A DNA stretch of 64,000 bases from Microglena sp. YARC (GCA_022414725.1 CM039465.1:39214380-39278379), one strand, 5' to 3'. Positions 22,960 through 55,589 are shown, counted from the stretch's first letter. Numbers and translations: made by a program. Notes: generated by a model from the sequence alone, not told the origin.

Positions 22960-25900
22960 TAGCTCCATGATCATTGCACATAGCTACGCATAGGGTACTG
23001 TTTTCACACATCACATTGGCCGCACATGAACCACCTCTGCCCTTGAAGCGCATAGCCCTATATACCATTGCACTGCACTACTGTACCGATATACCTGTTA
23101 CGCATACACGCACATCGCGCAACCCAACTGTCCTTGAGCCCATCAGCTATATCGCGCCATGCACCCATTACCTACATACTCTGTTCACGCACTACCGCAC
23201 CGCACATGAACACACTGCTCCTCTGGGAAGCAATAGCTTACTGCCCCATGCACGAGGATACTATCCATATACCTGTATCACCCAGTTAGCGCCCCACGCA
23301 CCATGACAGCACGCACTCGTCCTTGAAGCATTAGCTATCACTGCCGCGATGCGCCATACGTCGCGACTTGATCATTACTGTTCACATACGCCTCACCCGC
23401 TTAAGCACGCACATGAACACACCTGTCTTGACGGCATAGCTATATCCTCCCATGCAACGCCATACTAACAATACTACTAGTTCACCATAACACGCACATT
23501 GAACTACACTGTCCGCCTTGAAGCCATAGCTAGTAGTCCCTGCAACATACTAACCATACTACTGTTCACATGAACGCATATGAACGACACTGTCCTTGAA
23601 GCCATTGAGCCTGATACTCCCGATGCACCCGATGGAGCGTACCGATATACTGTGTCACCCATATGACAGCCGCACATAGAACACTCTGAGGCCGCTTGAA
23701 GCCGATAGCTATATCCATGCACCGATACTACGAATATACTGTTCTCACCCATACACCGACATCGAACAACTGTGCTTTGAGAGGCCATATGCTATATCCC
23801 ATGCACACTACTACGCATGATATGGTCCACCCTAACGCACATGAACCCTTCTGCCTTCGGAACGCCATAGCTATTCCGCATGCACCGATACTACGCATAT
23901 ACTGTTCACGCATAAACAAAACGCAGCATGAACCACATGTCCTTCGAAGCCATAGCTAATATCCCATGCCACAACGTACCTATGCATACCTGTGTCACTC
24001 ATACACGCACGTGAATCCATCCACTGTCCTTGAAAAGCATAGCTTATACCATGCACCATAACTGCACCTACTACCTGTTACTCATACACTGGCAAGCAAT
24101 CGAGACCATCTGCTGGAAGCCATAGCTATATCCATGCTGTATACTCTTTTGCCATATACCAGTATACTGTTCACTGCATACACGCACATGAACCGCCCTC
24201 TGCCTTGAAGCCATAGCTATCTACCCATGCACCATACCTACGCATACTACTCTGTTCACAAGACATACACGCAGCTGAACAACACTGTCTTTGAAGGATA
24301 CGCTATATCCATGCACATACTACCATATACTGTTCACTCATACACCGCACATGAACCACACTGTCCTTCGAAGCCATAGGCTATATCCCTGCAACCATAC
24401 TACCATATACTGTTCACCCTACACCGCACTGAACACACTGTCGCTGTGAAGCCTAGCTTGAATCCCATGCGACCATACTTGTAGCATAGAATATGTTCAC
24501 GCATAACGCAGCATGAACCACTACTGTCTTGAGGGCCCTAGCTATACGTAGCATGCACCATACTACATATACTGTTCACCCATACCGCACATGAAAGCTA
24601 CAAGTGCTGTCCTTGAAGCCATAGCTATATCCTGCAACCATAACTAAGATATTACTGTTCACCATACACGCACATGAACCACACTGTCCTTGGAAGCATA
24701 GGCTATATCCATGCACCATAATACCATATACTGTTCACCATACACGCACGATGACATCTGCCCTTGAGCTCATAAGCTATATCGATGCCTATACCATATA
24801 CTGTTCACATACACGCACATGAACCACACTGTCTTGAAGCATTTAGCTATGATCCCAATGCACGCATACTAGCATATACTGTTCACCATACACGCACATG
24901 AAACCTCTGCCCTAGAAGCCATAGCTATATCCCATGCACCTATACATATACTGTTTCACCATACACGCACATTGAGGTTTGAACCACCTGGTCCTTCGAA
25001 GCCATAGCTATATCCATGCACCAACTACCATATACTGTTCACGCATAGCACGCACGTGAACACACTGTCCTTGAAGCCATTAGCTTATATTCCCATGCAC
25101 CAGTAATACCTATATACTGTTCACACATACACGGCACATGAACCAACTGTCCTTGAGCATAGTATATCCCATGGCACGCATACTACATATACTGTTCACC
25201 ATACACGCACATGACCAACTGTCCTGAAGCCATAGTTATATCCCATGCAACGATACTACCATATACTGTTCACTACATAGCACGCACATGAACCGACTCT
25301 GCCCGTTGAAGCCATAGCTATATACATGCCACCATAAAACTGACCATAATACTGTCACGACATAAGCAACAGCACATGAACCACACTGTCCTTAGAAGCC
25401 ATAGGCTATAATCGCATGTCAACCATACTACCATATACTGTTCACATACCGCACATGAACCACACTTGTGCTTGAAGCCATAGCTTATATCGCGCATGCA
25501 ACATACTCATATTACTGTTCACAGCATAGCACGCACATGGAACCACACTGTCCTTGAAGCATAGCTATACTCATGCACCATTAACTACCGAATATAAACT
25601 TGGCGGTTTTGTCCCACCAAATAAAAGCAACGCATGAACCACCAACTTCTTTGAGCCATAGCTATACTCCCACCCCTACTACATTATACTGTTCACCATA
25701 CACGCACATGAACCAACTGTCCTTGGAAGCATAGCTATATCCCATGCACCATACTACCATATACTGTTCACCATACTACGCACGCATGCAACCACACTAC
25801 GTCTTGAAGCCATAGCTATATCCCCATGCACCATATTACCATATACTTTCACCATACACGCACATGAATCCACAATGTCCTGAAGCCATAGCTATCATCA

Positions 25901-28900
25901 AGAGCCATGCACATACTACCAGCGTATACTGTTCCACCATACCACCGATGACCACTCTGCCCTTGAAGCCATAGCTATAATCCCATGCAGCCAATTACTA
26001 CCATATACTTGTTCACCATACACGCACATGAACCACACTGTCCTTGAAGCATAGCATATATGCACCATACTACCATATACTGGTTCACCATACACGCACA
26101 TGTGCATCACCACACAACCTAGCTATATATCACCAATACACCATATACACTACATATTACTCCGTCACCACTACGACTTGACGCGACATGAACCACACTG
26201 CGCGTGTTGAAGCCATACAGCTATAATGCACCATACTACATATACTGTTCAAACTCATACAACGACGCACATGACACATGAACGCCACTGTCCCTTAGCC
26301 TTGCAGCCTACTACATATACTGTTCACCTCATGCACATGAACCCACTGTCTCTTGCATAGCTTATAGCTATATCCATGCACCATACTACTACCATCTACT
26401 GTTCACCATACACGGCACATGCGCCATGCACACGGCCCTGTTCTCACGAAGCCTAATAACTGTCCTTAGCATAGCTATATCCCCATGCACCATACTACCA
26501 TATACTGTTCACCATACACGCACATGAACACACTGTCCTTGAACGCCATAGCTATTCCATGCACCATTACTACCACTACTGTTCACCCATACACCGCACA
26601 TGAACACACTCCTGTCCCTTGAAGCCATAGCTACTATCCCATGCAACCATACTACATATACTGTTCACCATACACGCACATGAACCACACCTGTCCTTGA
26701 AGCCATAGCATGCAGCTGCCACGCATACTACCCATATACTGTTCAGCCATCACCATACACGCACATGAACCACACCTTGGAAGCATGCTTATTCCCGATG
26801 CAATACTACCATATACTGTACATACACGCATACATACGTGTTGTCTTGAAGCCATAGCTATATCCCCCATGCACCATACTACCATATACTGTTCACCAAT
26901 AACGCATCTGTCGAATGAAACCACGGCACTGCTTCCTTGAAGCCATAGCTATATCCATGCACCATACTACCATATAGCCACCACACTGTCACCATACACG
27001 CAATAATCTGTCCTTGAAGCCATAGCTATATCCCATTGCACCAAACTACCATACTATATACTGTTCACCATACACCACATTGAACGACACTGTCCTTGAA
27101 CCATAGCGTATATCCCATGCACCATACTACTACCATATACTGTTCTACCATACACGCACATGAACCACACTGTCCTTGAAGCCATAGCTATATCCCATGC
27201 ACCCCATACTACCGATAGTATACTGTTCACCATACACGCACATGCACTGTCCTTTGAACAGCCTCCATGCCCATACTACCATATTACATGTTGTCCCTTG
27301 AAAAGCCATACTATATCCCATGCGACTCATACACCATCCCCCCCAATACTGTTTCACCAACACACATGAACCACACTGTCCTTGAAGCCATAGCTATCAT
27401 CCCATTGCAACCATACTTACCATTATACTGTTCACGCATACACGCACATTACACTCCCAGCCATAGCTATATCCCATGGCACATACTCCATACGTTCCAC
27501 CATACACGCACATGAACCCACACTGTCCTTGAAGCCATCTCCCATATACTACCATATACTGTTCATCATACACGCCACATGAACCACACTGTCCTTTGAA
27601 CCATAGCTATATCCCCATGCACCATACGTTACCATATACTTCACCATACACGCCATGAACCACACTGTCCTTTTGAAGCCATAGCTATATCCCATGCACC
27701 CATTACTTACCAATATACTGTTCACCATACACGCACATGAACCACACTCTGCCCTTGAAGGCATAGCTATATCCCATGCACCATACTACCATATACTGTT
27801 CACATACACGCACATTGAACCCACTGGCCCTGAAAGCCATGAAGCGCATATATGCTATACACGCACATGAACCACCCATGCCAGCACCATCTACATTATA
27901 CTGACGCACATGAAGCACTGCTGGCCCCATGATGCCACGCCACTGTGAACCACAGCTGTCCTGAAGCCCATAGCAGATATACCCACGTGCACTGAACGAC
28001 CTATACTGTTCACCCATACACGCACATGAACCACACTGTCCTTGAAGCCATAGCCTATATCCCTATGCACCATACTACCATATACTGTTCACCATACACG
28101 CACAGAACCACACTGTCCTTGAAGCCATAGCTATATCCCATGCACCATACTACCATATATTCCTGTTCAATACACGCACATGAACCACTCTGCCCTTGAA
28201 GCCATAGCTATATACCAGTGCACCATACTACCATATACTGTTCACCATACACGCACATGAACCCACACTGTCCTTGAAGCATCAGCTTTATATCCCATGC
28301 AACCATACTACCATATACTGTTCACCATACACGCACATGAAACCACACTGTCCTTGAAGCATAGCTATATCCCATGCACCATACTACCATATACTGTTCA
28401 CCATACACGCACATGAACCACACTGTCCTTGAAGCCATAGCTATATCCCATGCACCATACTACCATATACTGTTCACCATACACGCACATGGAACCACAC
28501 TGTCCTTTGAAGCCATAGCTATATCCCATGCCACCATACTACCATATACTGTTTCACCATACACGCACATGAACCACTTCTGCCTTGAAGCCATAGCTAT
28601 ATCCCATGCCACCATTCCACCTACTCCATAACTACTGTTCACCATACACCTGCACCATGAAACCACACTGTCCTTGAAGCCATAGCTTATATCCCATGCA
28701 CCGCATACTACCATATACTGTTCACCATACACGCACATGAACCACACTGTCCTTGAAAGCCATAGCTATATCCCATGCACCATACTACCATATACTGTTC
28801 ACCATACACCGCCACATGACACCACACTGTCCTTTGAAAGCCCATAGTTCACCATATACTGTCTTGAAGCCATGCACCATACTACCATATACTGTTCACC

Positions 28901-29230
28901 ATACCACGCACATGGAACTACCCACTGTCCTTTGAACCGCCATAGCTACAATCCATGCACCCATGCACCATACTACCATATACTGTTCACCGTACATACA
29001 ATGAACACGCACCCATGAACCACATAACTGTCCTTGCCCACTACACGCAATCGCGCCATACTATACTCCATGCACCATACTACCATATACTGTTTCACCA
29101 TCACGCACATGAACCAGCTACTGTCCTTGAAGCCATAGCTATATATCCCATGCACCATATCTTGTTCATTATACATGCACCATACCACTCCACCCTGTAT
29201 CACACTGTCCTTCGCAGCCATAGATATACC
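22960..29230. repeat. 76-bp satellite, about 80 copies
   Basis: The cleanest unit (28040-28560) is 76 bp: CATACTACCATATACTGTTC, ACCATACACGCACATGAACC, ACACTGTCCTTGAAGCCATA, GCTATATCCCATGCAC. From 22960 to about 27900 almost every copy carries random single-base insertions and deletions; copies become nearly identical toward 28500. The array ends exactly at the splice donor of CAP exon 10 (29233), whose intron side is itself a diverged unit. It therefore lies in a CAP intron. Confidence 0.95.
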
Positions 29231-29233
29231 CAC

Positions 29234-48375
<19,142 letters not shown>

Positions 48376-49144
48376 TTGAATTCGATCGATTTGGGGGAAG
48401 GTGAGAGTGGGGGTCGGGTGGGTCGACAGAGGGGGGGGGGGATAGTCCGGTGTGGGGGTTCTCCCTGAAGTGCTTATTAAGCTACGCTTAATTGCATATT
48501 ATTTGTTAATTGTGTGATAGATGGATGAAAGCAGCTCGGGCGCGAGGAAGGGAACAGTACTTGCGAGTGCCAAGGGTTGAGAGACCAGGCTAGTATTCGA
48601 ATAAGAAGCTGGACGCAAGGGGACCTGCTCGTCGTTTAAGAAATGTGATCCGGTGGAAATTGTGCGTCGGGGAAGCCAGGAAGGCAAGCCTTGGACCCAG
48701 GGACAGATGGCTTCACTCCATTCAAGAATTGAACACTTTGTCCCTGTGGGGGGGGGGGGGGGGGCGGCTGTACGTTCTGTATGTCGAACCTGCCAACGCC
48801 AACGTCGCGCTTACCTCACTTAGACTTTGACCATTCCCGATGCCAGCAGAGACAGACACGACACAGACCTCCTCGCGTTGTTTGCGACGTTCGCATGTTC
48901 TAATGAATTTATTCGCTCGCTCTGTCTTTCACCTCTCTCGGTTAGCATGATCTGAGCTGTACTCTGACAGGAAAAATTCCAAGCTTGCGTCGAGTCTTCG
49001 TAAACCTGGGAGGAACCCTTGGCTGATGAGCAGCACTAGCGTGCGTTGAGCTCTACCCTTGATTCAAGCACCATCCCACAAACATCGCAAGACCGTTCTG
49101 GGTTTGCCGCATAGATCCTTGCTCTTAGCTCCGACAACGCGGCC
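48376..49144. promoter_or_regulatory. shared intergenic region of divergent CAP and DPF/FGDF genes
   Basis: 769 bp separate the two start codons. Neither a clear TATA box nor any conserved element is identified. It includes G-rich tracts at 48430-48440 and 48738-48753. Both promoters should be here if the first exons are correct. Confidence 0.5.
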
Positions 49145-52100
49145 ATGTCCCCCCCTCCTGATGCTGCCTCTCAGGATGATGGACAGGCTGAACCATCGAA
49201 GGCCCCCTCTCCAGCCATATCCTTAGTAGCTTCCAGGTTGGCCATGTTTGGGGGTGGGGGTGCAGCTCCCAAAGCGGCCCCTATTGCAGTAGGGAAGGCT
49301 GTAAAAGTTCCAACATCAACAAGCTTGAAGGTACCTAAAAATGACGATGATGCAGCTGGAGCAACGGTAACCACAGGAACTCTTGCATCTTCTGATCTGC
49401 TGAGCAACTCGGAACCTGCACCACCTAAGCATGAACCACAAGCTAACTCAAACGACACTGAAAGTGATTCAACAGCATCAGCAACTGATAATCTGCTAGG
49501 AGACCTTGTAAACAGCTCATCAGCACTTCAGCAATCACACGCAGATTCTGACATACTAACTGGTGCAGCAGGAGCAACTGGACCTATTGCTACTGACAAC
49601 ATGCTAGGAAACTTACAACAAGCCCTACTCGCAGCTAGTATGCTAACAGAAACAACAGAAGCTGACACCTTCTCTGTGGACTTAGGTCAGGCCTGTGCAG
49701 CACCAGCAAAATCGATGGGCACTGCTGACTTGCTGGAAGACATGGAATATACTTCGACCCCTCAGGACGCACCTCAGATGGAGGACCCTGACACTGCATG
49801 TGATGCCACGACAACAACATTGGTACAACTTACGGCAACTGTTGATCTGCTAGGAGACTTTAGGCAGGCCTCAAACCCACAAGGCACATCAAATGCAGAG
49901 GTCCTTGCCGACGCAGGTGATCCCGCAGCAACCATAGGAGGACCCACAGTCGCAGATAATCTGCCGAGAGACCTGGGGCATGCCTCAACTGCTAAAGAGA
50001 CACCACAGATGGAGCCCCTTGCTACTGAAAATGATGTGTCGGCATCGACTGGTGGAGAATCAACAGTTGCAGCAGAGGTAGAGGAGGGCCTTGGAGCGAC
50101 TGCTGCAGCAAGTGGAGGGGATGATCCATTCATTGGTTTAGGAGCATCAACAGCTGCAGCAGAGGTAGAGAAGGGCCCTGGAGCAGCTATTGTAACAAGT
50201 GAAGTGAATGATATGTTCGGTGAGTTAGGAGCATCAACAGCTTCAGCAGCAGGGGTAGAGAAGGGCCTTGGAGCAACTGCTGTAGCGAGTGGTGGGGATA
50301 ATCCATTCAGTGAGTTTGGCGCATCAACAGCTTCAAAGGGGTTAGAAGAGGGCCTTGGAGCAACTGCTGCAGCAAGTGGAGGGGATGATCCATTTGGTGA
50401 TTTTGGCACATCAACAGCTTCAGAAGGGGCAGAGGAGGGCCTTGGAGCAACTACTGCAGCAAGTGGAGGGGATGATCCATTCTTTTGTTTTGGAGCATCA
50501 GCAGCCTCAGAAGGGTTTGAGGAGGGCCTTGGAGTGTCTTCTGCACAAAGTGTAGGAGGTGATCCGTTCGGGGAGTTTGGCTCATCAATTGTCACAGTGC
50601 AGGTAGAGGAGCACCTTGGGGCAACTACTGTAGCAAGTGGAGGAGAGGATCCATTTGTTGGTTTTGGCGCATCAGCAGCTTCAGAGGGGTTAGAAGAGTG
50701 CCTTGGAGTGAGTTCTGCAGGTGCAGGAGGTGATCCGTTCGGTGATTTTGGCTCATCAACTGTCGCAGTGGAGGTAGAAGAGCACCTTGGGGTAACTACT
50801 GCAGCAAGTGGAAGGGATGATCCATTCGGTGATTTTGGTGCATCAACAGCTTCAGAGGTGTTGGAAGAGCGCCTTGGAGTGACTGCTGCCAATGGTGTAG
50901 GAGGTGATCCCTTTGGTGATTTTGGCTCATGTACTGCCGCAGTGGTGGTAGAAGAGCACCTTGGGGCAACTACTGCAGCAAGTGGAGGGGATGATCCATT
51001 TGTCGATTTTAGCGCATCAGCAGCTTCAGAGGGGTTAAAAGAAGGCCTAAGAGTGACTACTGCCAATGGTGGAGGAGATGATCCCTTTGGTGATTTTGGC
51101 ACATCAACAGGTTCAGTAGAGGAAGAGGATAGCCTTGGAGCAACTACTGCAGCAAGTGGAGGGGGTGACCTCTTTGGTGATTTTGGCGCAACAACATATA
51201 CAGCTGAGGTAGAGGAGGGCCTTGGAGCAACTACCACAGCAAGTGGAGGGGAGGATCCCTTTGGTGATTTTGGTGCGTCAACAGCTACAGCGGAGGTAGA
51301 GGAGGGCAGTGTAGCAACCACTGCCACAGGAGGAGGGGGGGATCCATTCTTTGGTTCGGCAACACCAGGACCTACATCAGAGGTAGAGGAGGGCATTGCA
51401 GTGACCACTGCCACAGGAGGAGAGGATAATCCTTTCACTGCAGTTGGAATGGCAGGTTCCACAAGCGGAGGTGATGATGGATTTGGGGACTTTGGAGGAG
51501 ATACTAGGGCTGCTGCTGGTGTTAGTAGTGTGAGTGCTGTAGGTGATGATGGATTTGGTGACTTTGGAAAGGCTTCCCCGGCTGCTGCTGCAACTGCCAG
51601 CAGTGCGAGTGTTGGAGGTGACAATAAAGAAGCTGCAGGTGCCACCGGTACGAGTGCTGGAGGTGCTGGTGACTTTGGTGGAGTAGCAAGTGCTGGTGCA
51701 CTTGATGGATTTGGGGACTTTGGGGGAGCAGGTGAAGGAGATGATGATGGGTTTGGGGACTTTGGCGGTGCTACGACAGCTGCAGAAGATGATGGCTTTG
51801 GAGATTTTGGCGGTGCCACCACAACCAGTAGAGAAGACGATGGATTTGGAGATTTTGGGGGTGCCAATGCCGCAGACGATGATGATGATGATGGATTTGG
51901 TGACTTTGGAGGTGTAGCGACCTCAAGCACTTCTGATGCATTCGGCGCTTTGGTAGCACCAGCCAGCTTAGGCTTTCAGAATGGGCCGACTGCATCCCCG
52001 AGCTTCACCGCTGCTGAGGAGGGTCAGGATCTCTGTGCCTTGAGAGGTGATGCTTTCAGGGAGGGTGTGCGCTCTTTGTGGCAGCTTGGCCCCGAGGCCG

Positions 52101-54446
52101 GTGGATCGGGAAGTGTTGTCAACATGTCAGAAGAAGATGCGAACCTGTTGCAGCAATTGCAAGGGACAGAAGCCACTGGAATGCTCAACTCCCAACCAAC
52201 AGCAGGGCTGATACCCAACTCACGGATCATCAGGTGAGTTTGAAATTCAAAATATGGTGAAAGATCATCAGGTCAGTTTGAAATTCAAAATAGAGTCAAA
52301 GATCATCAGGTCAATTTGAAATTCAAAATAGGGTTGTCCTTGGGGGCATATCATTGGCATGAGCGCTGCCTGAGGGGGTGGGCAGCTTCTGAGCAGCTCC
52401 TGCTACAGCTACTGGCTCAACGCCTTGGATGCAGTCATTCAGCCACAGGAGCTTCCGACAGAGAAGGAACAAGTCCTAGCCGCTTTGCAAACGACGAAGA
52501 AAAATAGCAGAGATTGGGTTCGAACTTGGCGGCGAGGTTCGAGGTTTGGAAGGGTGGAGAGTGGGGTTACGAGGCCCAGGGTTGGAACGTGACAGATTGT
52601 CGAGCAGAGAGACACTTGAACAAAGCGGTAACCCTGGGGGCTCCCGCCCCCCAGAAGGAGGGGCTCTGCCAATAAGATTTTCAAACATCTGAATTGGCAC
52701 TGTTAAAAGAAGCATTATTTCAATGTATCATTCCCCCTATAAATACCCCTCGACAATGTCAAGCCGCTGGCACATTCGGAGTCCAACAGGGCACCTGGAT
52801 AATGTAACATCATCCTGCCATCATCATTAATATCATTACATTACATAACATGGTAGTCCACAGGCCAAAGAAGGCCCACAACAAGCCCTCACCTCTAGAG
52901 AAATAGCATGTGGGGTCTTAGTCTCAATGTGCCAAGGCTTTCAACGCAAAAGTCACTCACTATAGCTCCGCGGTGAACCCTGACTTCGGCCTCAACTCAA
53001 GTCAGGCCACCTGTCGTTTCGTCGCGTGCGGCGCGCTCAGGACTTGTTAGCTACTTGTCCCAAGATAGTCAGCCACTCTGCCACCCCATCCTGTCACATG
53101 CATAGACGTGCACACACTATCATGTCACATGCACTGACATGCACACACTATCATATCACACACACTGACATCCACGCATGATCCTGTCATATGCATGGAC
53201 GTGCACACACTATCATGTCACATGCACACTATCCTACCACACACACTGGCATCCGCGCATAATTGTGTCATATGCATGGACGTGCACACACTATCATGTC
53301 ATATGCACACTATCTTATCACACACACTGACATCTACGCATGATTTTGTCCTGTGCAGCTCCCACGGCACCAGTGCTGAGCGTCGCTTGCTGGAGTCCTT
53401 AGGATTGTTCGAAACAGCAGCTGAGCCAGAACACCTCCTGTCATTACCTGAAAGATATGATGCCCACAGATCATGGATGCCAGGGGGCAGGCTGCTTGCA
53501 AGGAAGGCTTTGCACAGACGGGGCTTAAGTGGTTTGGGCATGAAAGATTTGAGCGCCCTTCCAAGCCCTGGTTCGGGTGAGTTATGGGAAAATAGATCAT
53601 AGATGTGTAAGCCTTGTGTCGTGTAGGAGTGTGCCTCTCCGACTCTGGTTCGAGTGTGTGATGTATCATAGCTGTACAATCAAGCCTTGTGTTGTGTAGG
53701 AGTGTGCCTATCCAACCCTGGCTCAATAACGTGAAAGATCACAGATAAGTGTAGTGTTGGCTGTCTCACTTCTGCCCTTGCTCTGCTCCAATGTGTTGGC
53801 GTCCTGCCCTCTGCATGTTTCCAACTGGAATCGATGCCAAATTAGCAAAAACAAGAAGTTGCGAGGTCAGGGAATGTTATGATCCTATAAAACGTACCGT
53901 ACTCAAACCGTACTCACTTTTAAAACCCGTATCGTATCCGTATCCGTACTCATCAACCTGTATCGTATCTGTATCCCTGCTCATCAACCAGTACTGCATC
54001 CATATCCGTACTCATCAACCCGTATCAACCCGTACCGTATCCGTATCCGTACTCATCAACCGTACCGTATCCGTATCCGTGCTTATCAACCCGTTCAGTA
54101 TCCGTATCCGTACTCATCAACCCGTACCGTATGTGTATCCGTACTCATCAACCCGTACCGTATCCGTACTCATCAACCCGCACCGTATCCATACTCATCA
54201 ACCCGTACCTTATCCGCATCCGTACTCATCAACCGAAACCGTATCTGTACTCATCAACCCTGCCTTGCACTACTCCTATGTGTTGGCGTCTTGCAGTTTG
54301 TATCAAGGTATCTGCACGGGATCATGGTGGTGATGGTAGTGGTGGTGATTTGATTAAAAAAATCATGGGGTCACATCATTGATGCGTAGCCAACATGTGC
54401 TTCCTCCTCCCCCTCTTCCTGTGCAGCAAACCCTCAACAAGGATGA
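49145..54446 (+). CDS. DPF/FGDF-repeat protein, clathrin-adaptor-accessory-like
   Basis: Exon 1 49145-52233 (donor GTGAGT), exon 2 53359-53576 (acceptor TCCTGTGCAG, donor GTGAGT), terminal exon from 54427 after a strong pyrimidine-rich acceptor. With simple phasing the last exon is SG|ANPQQG then TGA 54444. An 11-nt micro-exon at 54296-54306 would instead give a longer tail. The N-terminal 300 residues are low-complexity Ala/Thr/Ser with LLGDL-like motifs. Residues about 310-940 hold about 24 modules of the DDPFGDFG type: about a dozen DPF and about fourteen FGDF by eye. DPF binds AP-2 alpha ear and FGDF fits the gamma-ear/GAE consensus, as in synergin and aftiphilin. The C-terminal part (EEDANLLQQLQ, AERRLLESLGLFET, YDAHRSWMPGGR) is more conserved-looking. 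The role is inferred from motifs only. Confidence 0.75.
52222..52340 (+). repeat. tandem triplication of exon 1 donor, 38-bp period
   Basis: GATCATCAG followed by GTGAGT, GTCAGT and GTCAAT at 52225, 52263 and 52301, each then TTGAAATTCAAAATA. The first is the real exon 1 junction. Confidence 0.95.
52470..52680 (+). repeat. dispersed repeat E copy in intron 1
   Basis: GAGGTTTGGAAGGGTGGAGA, ACGAGGCCCAGGGTTGGAA and GGTAACCCTGGGGGCTCCCG, ending GAGGGGCTCTGCCAA; close to 61700-61915. Confidence 0.75.
53090..53345 (+). repeat. repeat bordering the exon 2 acceptor
   Basis: CACACACTGACATCCACGCA then TGATCCTGTCATATGCATGG occurs about four times. The last unit (CATCTACGCATGATTTTGTC, CTGTGCAGCTCC) ends in the real splice acceptor. 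Confidence 0.8.
53577..54260 (+). repeat. copies of the exon 2 donor, then CCGTACTCATCAAC array
   Basis: CCAAGCCCTGGTTCGG|GTGAGT (real junction) recurs as CCGACTCTGGTTCGAGTGTG at 53639 and CCAACCCTGGCTCAATAACG at 53712 (periods 78 and 73), with AGCCTTGTGTYGTGTAGGAG between. 53930-54260 repeats CCGTATCCGTACTCATCAAC. Confidence 0.85.
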
Positions 54447-55227
54447 TTGCATAGAGCTTCATGCACGAGTACCGTCCATGCATCTGGGTAGTGAGGTCAC
54501 TGAGAACCGATAAAGTGATCAGATGCAGTTTCTGGCTACAATGTGTACAACAACATGCTGGGAACCGACAAAGTGATCCGATGCAGTTTCAGTTGCAGAT
54601 AACGTCCCAGTGTGTCAGGGCCTCATATTTCTGGGTCGCTCATTTTTGCAGGGGGGGGGGGGGGGGGGGGGGGGGGGGTAGGGTTTAGGCCTCCTGGGTT
54701 TAGGGTTTAGCCTCGGCCTCCTGGGTTGAAAATCCTGGCTGAGGAAAAGAAATGCGCCCTTATGACTTACGCTCCACAGGGTACGCCCCTGGCTCTGGCT
54801 GAGGAGACATTCGTGTTGGTGTGTGTGGTGGGGGGGGGAAGGGGTGTGTGTGGTGGTGGTGGTGGTGGTGGGGAGGGGGGGGGGGGTATGTAAGTCTGTG
54901 TGTAAATACAGGTCTAGCCAGGTAGGCTAAGTGGATCAAAAAAAAGATAACGCCTGGAGGGGCGTGGTGCTATGGGGACCCTCCCGTACGCCGCAGCTGG
55001 GGAAAGTCACCATCACCAAGTGGATCATGTTAATAAATGTACCGGTATGCGCTGTGTGTACGTACCTTACTTGAAATACATATAATAAAGTTTCAGTCCA
55101 GGGGTAGCCACTTGTGGCTAAAGGGATGTAGAAACAAAAATATGTGTTGGCCTGTGTCACACACCCACGTTAGCTTATTGCAGAATTTGGCCTGCTCACG
55201 TTCGTCAGAACCGTAGACTATGTATGT
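54447..55227. other. no gene; poly(G), TTTAGGG-like motif, SINE tail
   Basis: A duplicated GAACCGAYAAAGTGATC at 54505 and 54562. A G tract at 54651-54678. GGGTTTAGGGTTTAG at 54698-54712 resembles the plant/algal telomere unit. 54945-55017 is a SINE 3' fragment in minus orientation (GATAACGCCTGGAGGGGCGT) of the same subfamily as 36530-36602. Confidence 0.65.
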
Positions 55228-55490
55228 TACAGTCTAGGGGTTGGCCAAATAGGTTTAAGGGACTTGCCCAGTCGTAATAGGAAGGGCTTAAATAGAAGAA
55301 GCACTGATGAACTGAACCCCAAGCAATCGTTTTTTTCTGGCGGGGGCCCTGAGGTCATGCTACAGTGATCATTTAATTCTACAATATAATTCGTCGGAAC
55401 TGCTTATGCCAGCTCTTTGCTTTTATGTTATGCATGTATGTTACAGTCCAAGGGTAGCCTGCTAGGTTAAAGGGACTTGCCCAATCTCGA
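55228..55490 (-). repeat. dispersed repeat D, inverted copy and a second partial
   Basis: GTATGTTACAGTCTAGGGGT, AGGGACTTGCCCAGTCG and ACTGATGAACTGAACCCCAA match 10245-10377 and 31480-31612 in inverse orientation. 55440-55485 is another end. Confidence 0.75.
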
Positions 55491-55589
55491 ATAATCAAGA
55501 ACATTTATAAATTGACTGGAGGGGCTAACTGAAACTACCACTTGTGTTGGTGTCCGACGAGTTGTGAATATGTTGAAGTTTTGTGCTTT

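Noticed and set aside
21790..23068. Open frames across the N gap
   Set aside because: They exist only because N is translated as unknown residues.
22960..29230. Possible CRISPR-like array because of the regular 76-bp period
   Set aside because: Units have no constant-repeat/variable-spacer division; the whole unit repeats, so it is a simple satellite in a eukaryotic intron.
49774..51930. 718-codon minus-strand frame (PPKSPNPSS repeats)
   Set aside because: Antisense shadow of the DPF/FGDF repeat exon, which has the better start, donor and motif logic.
54690..54720. Interstitial telomere (GGGTTTAGGGTTTAG)
   Set aside because: Only two units; too short to call a telomere remnant.
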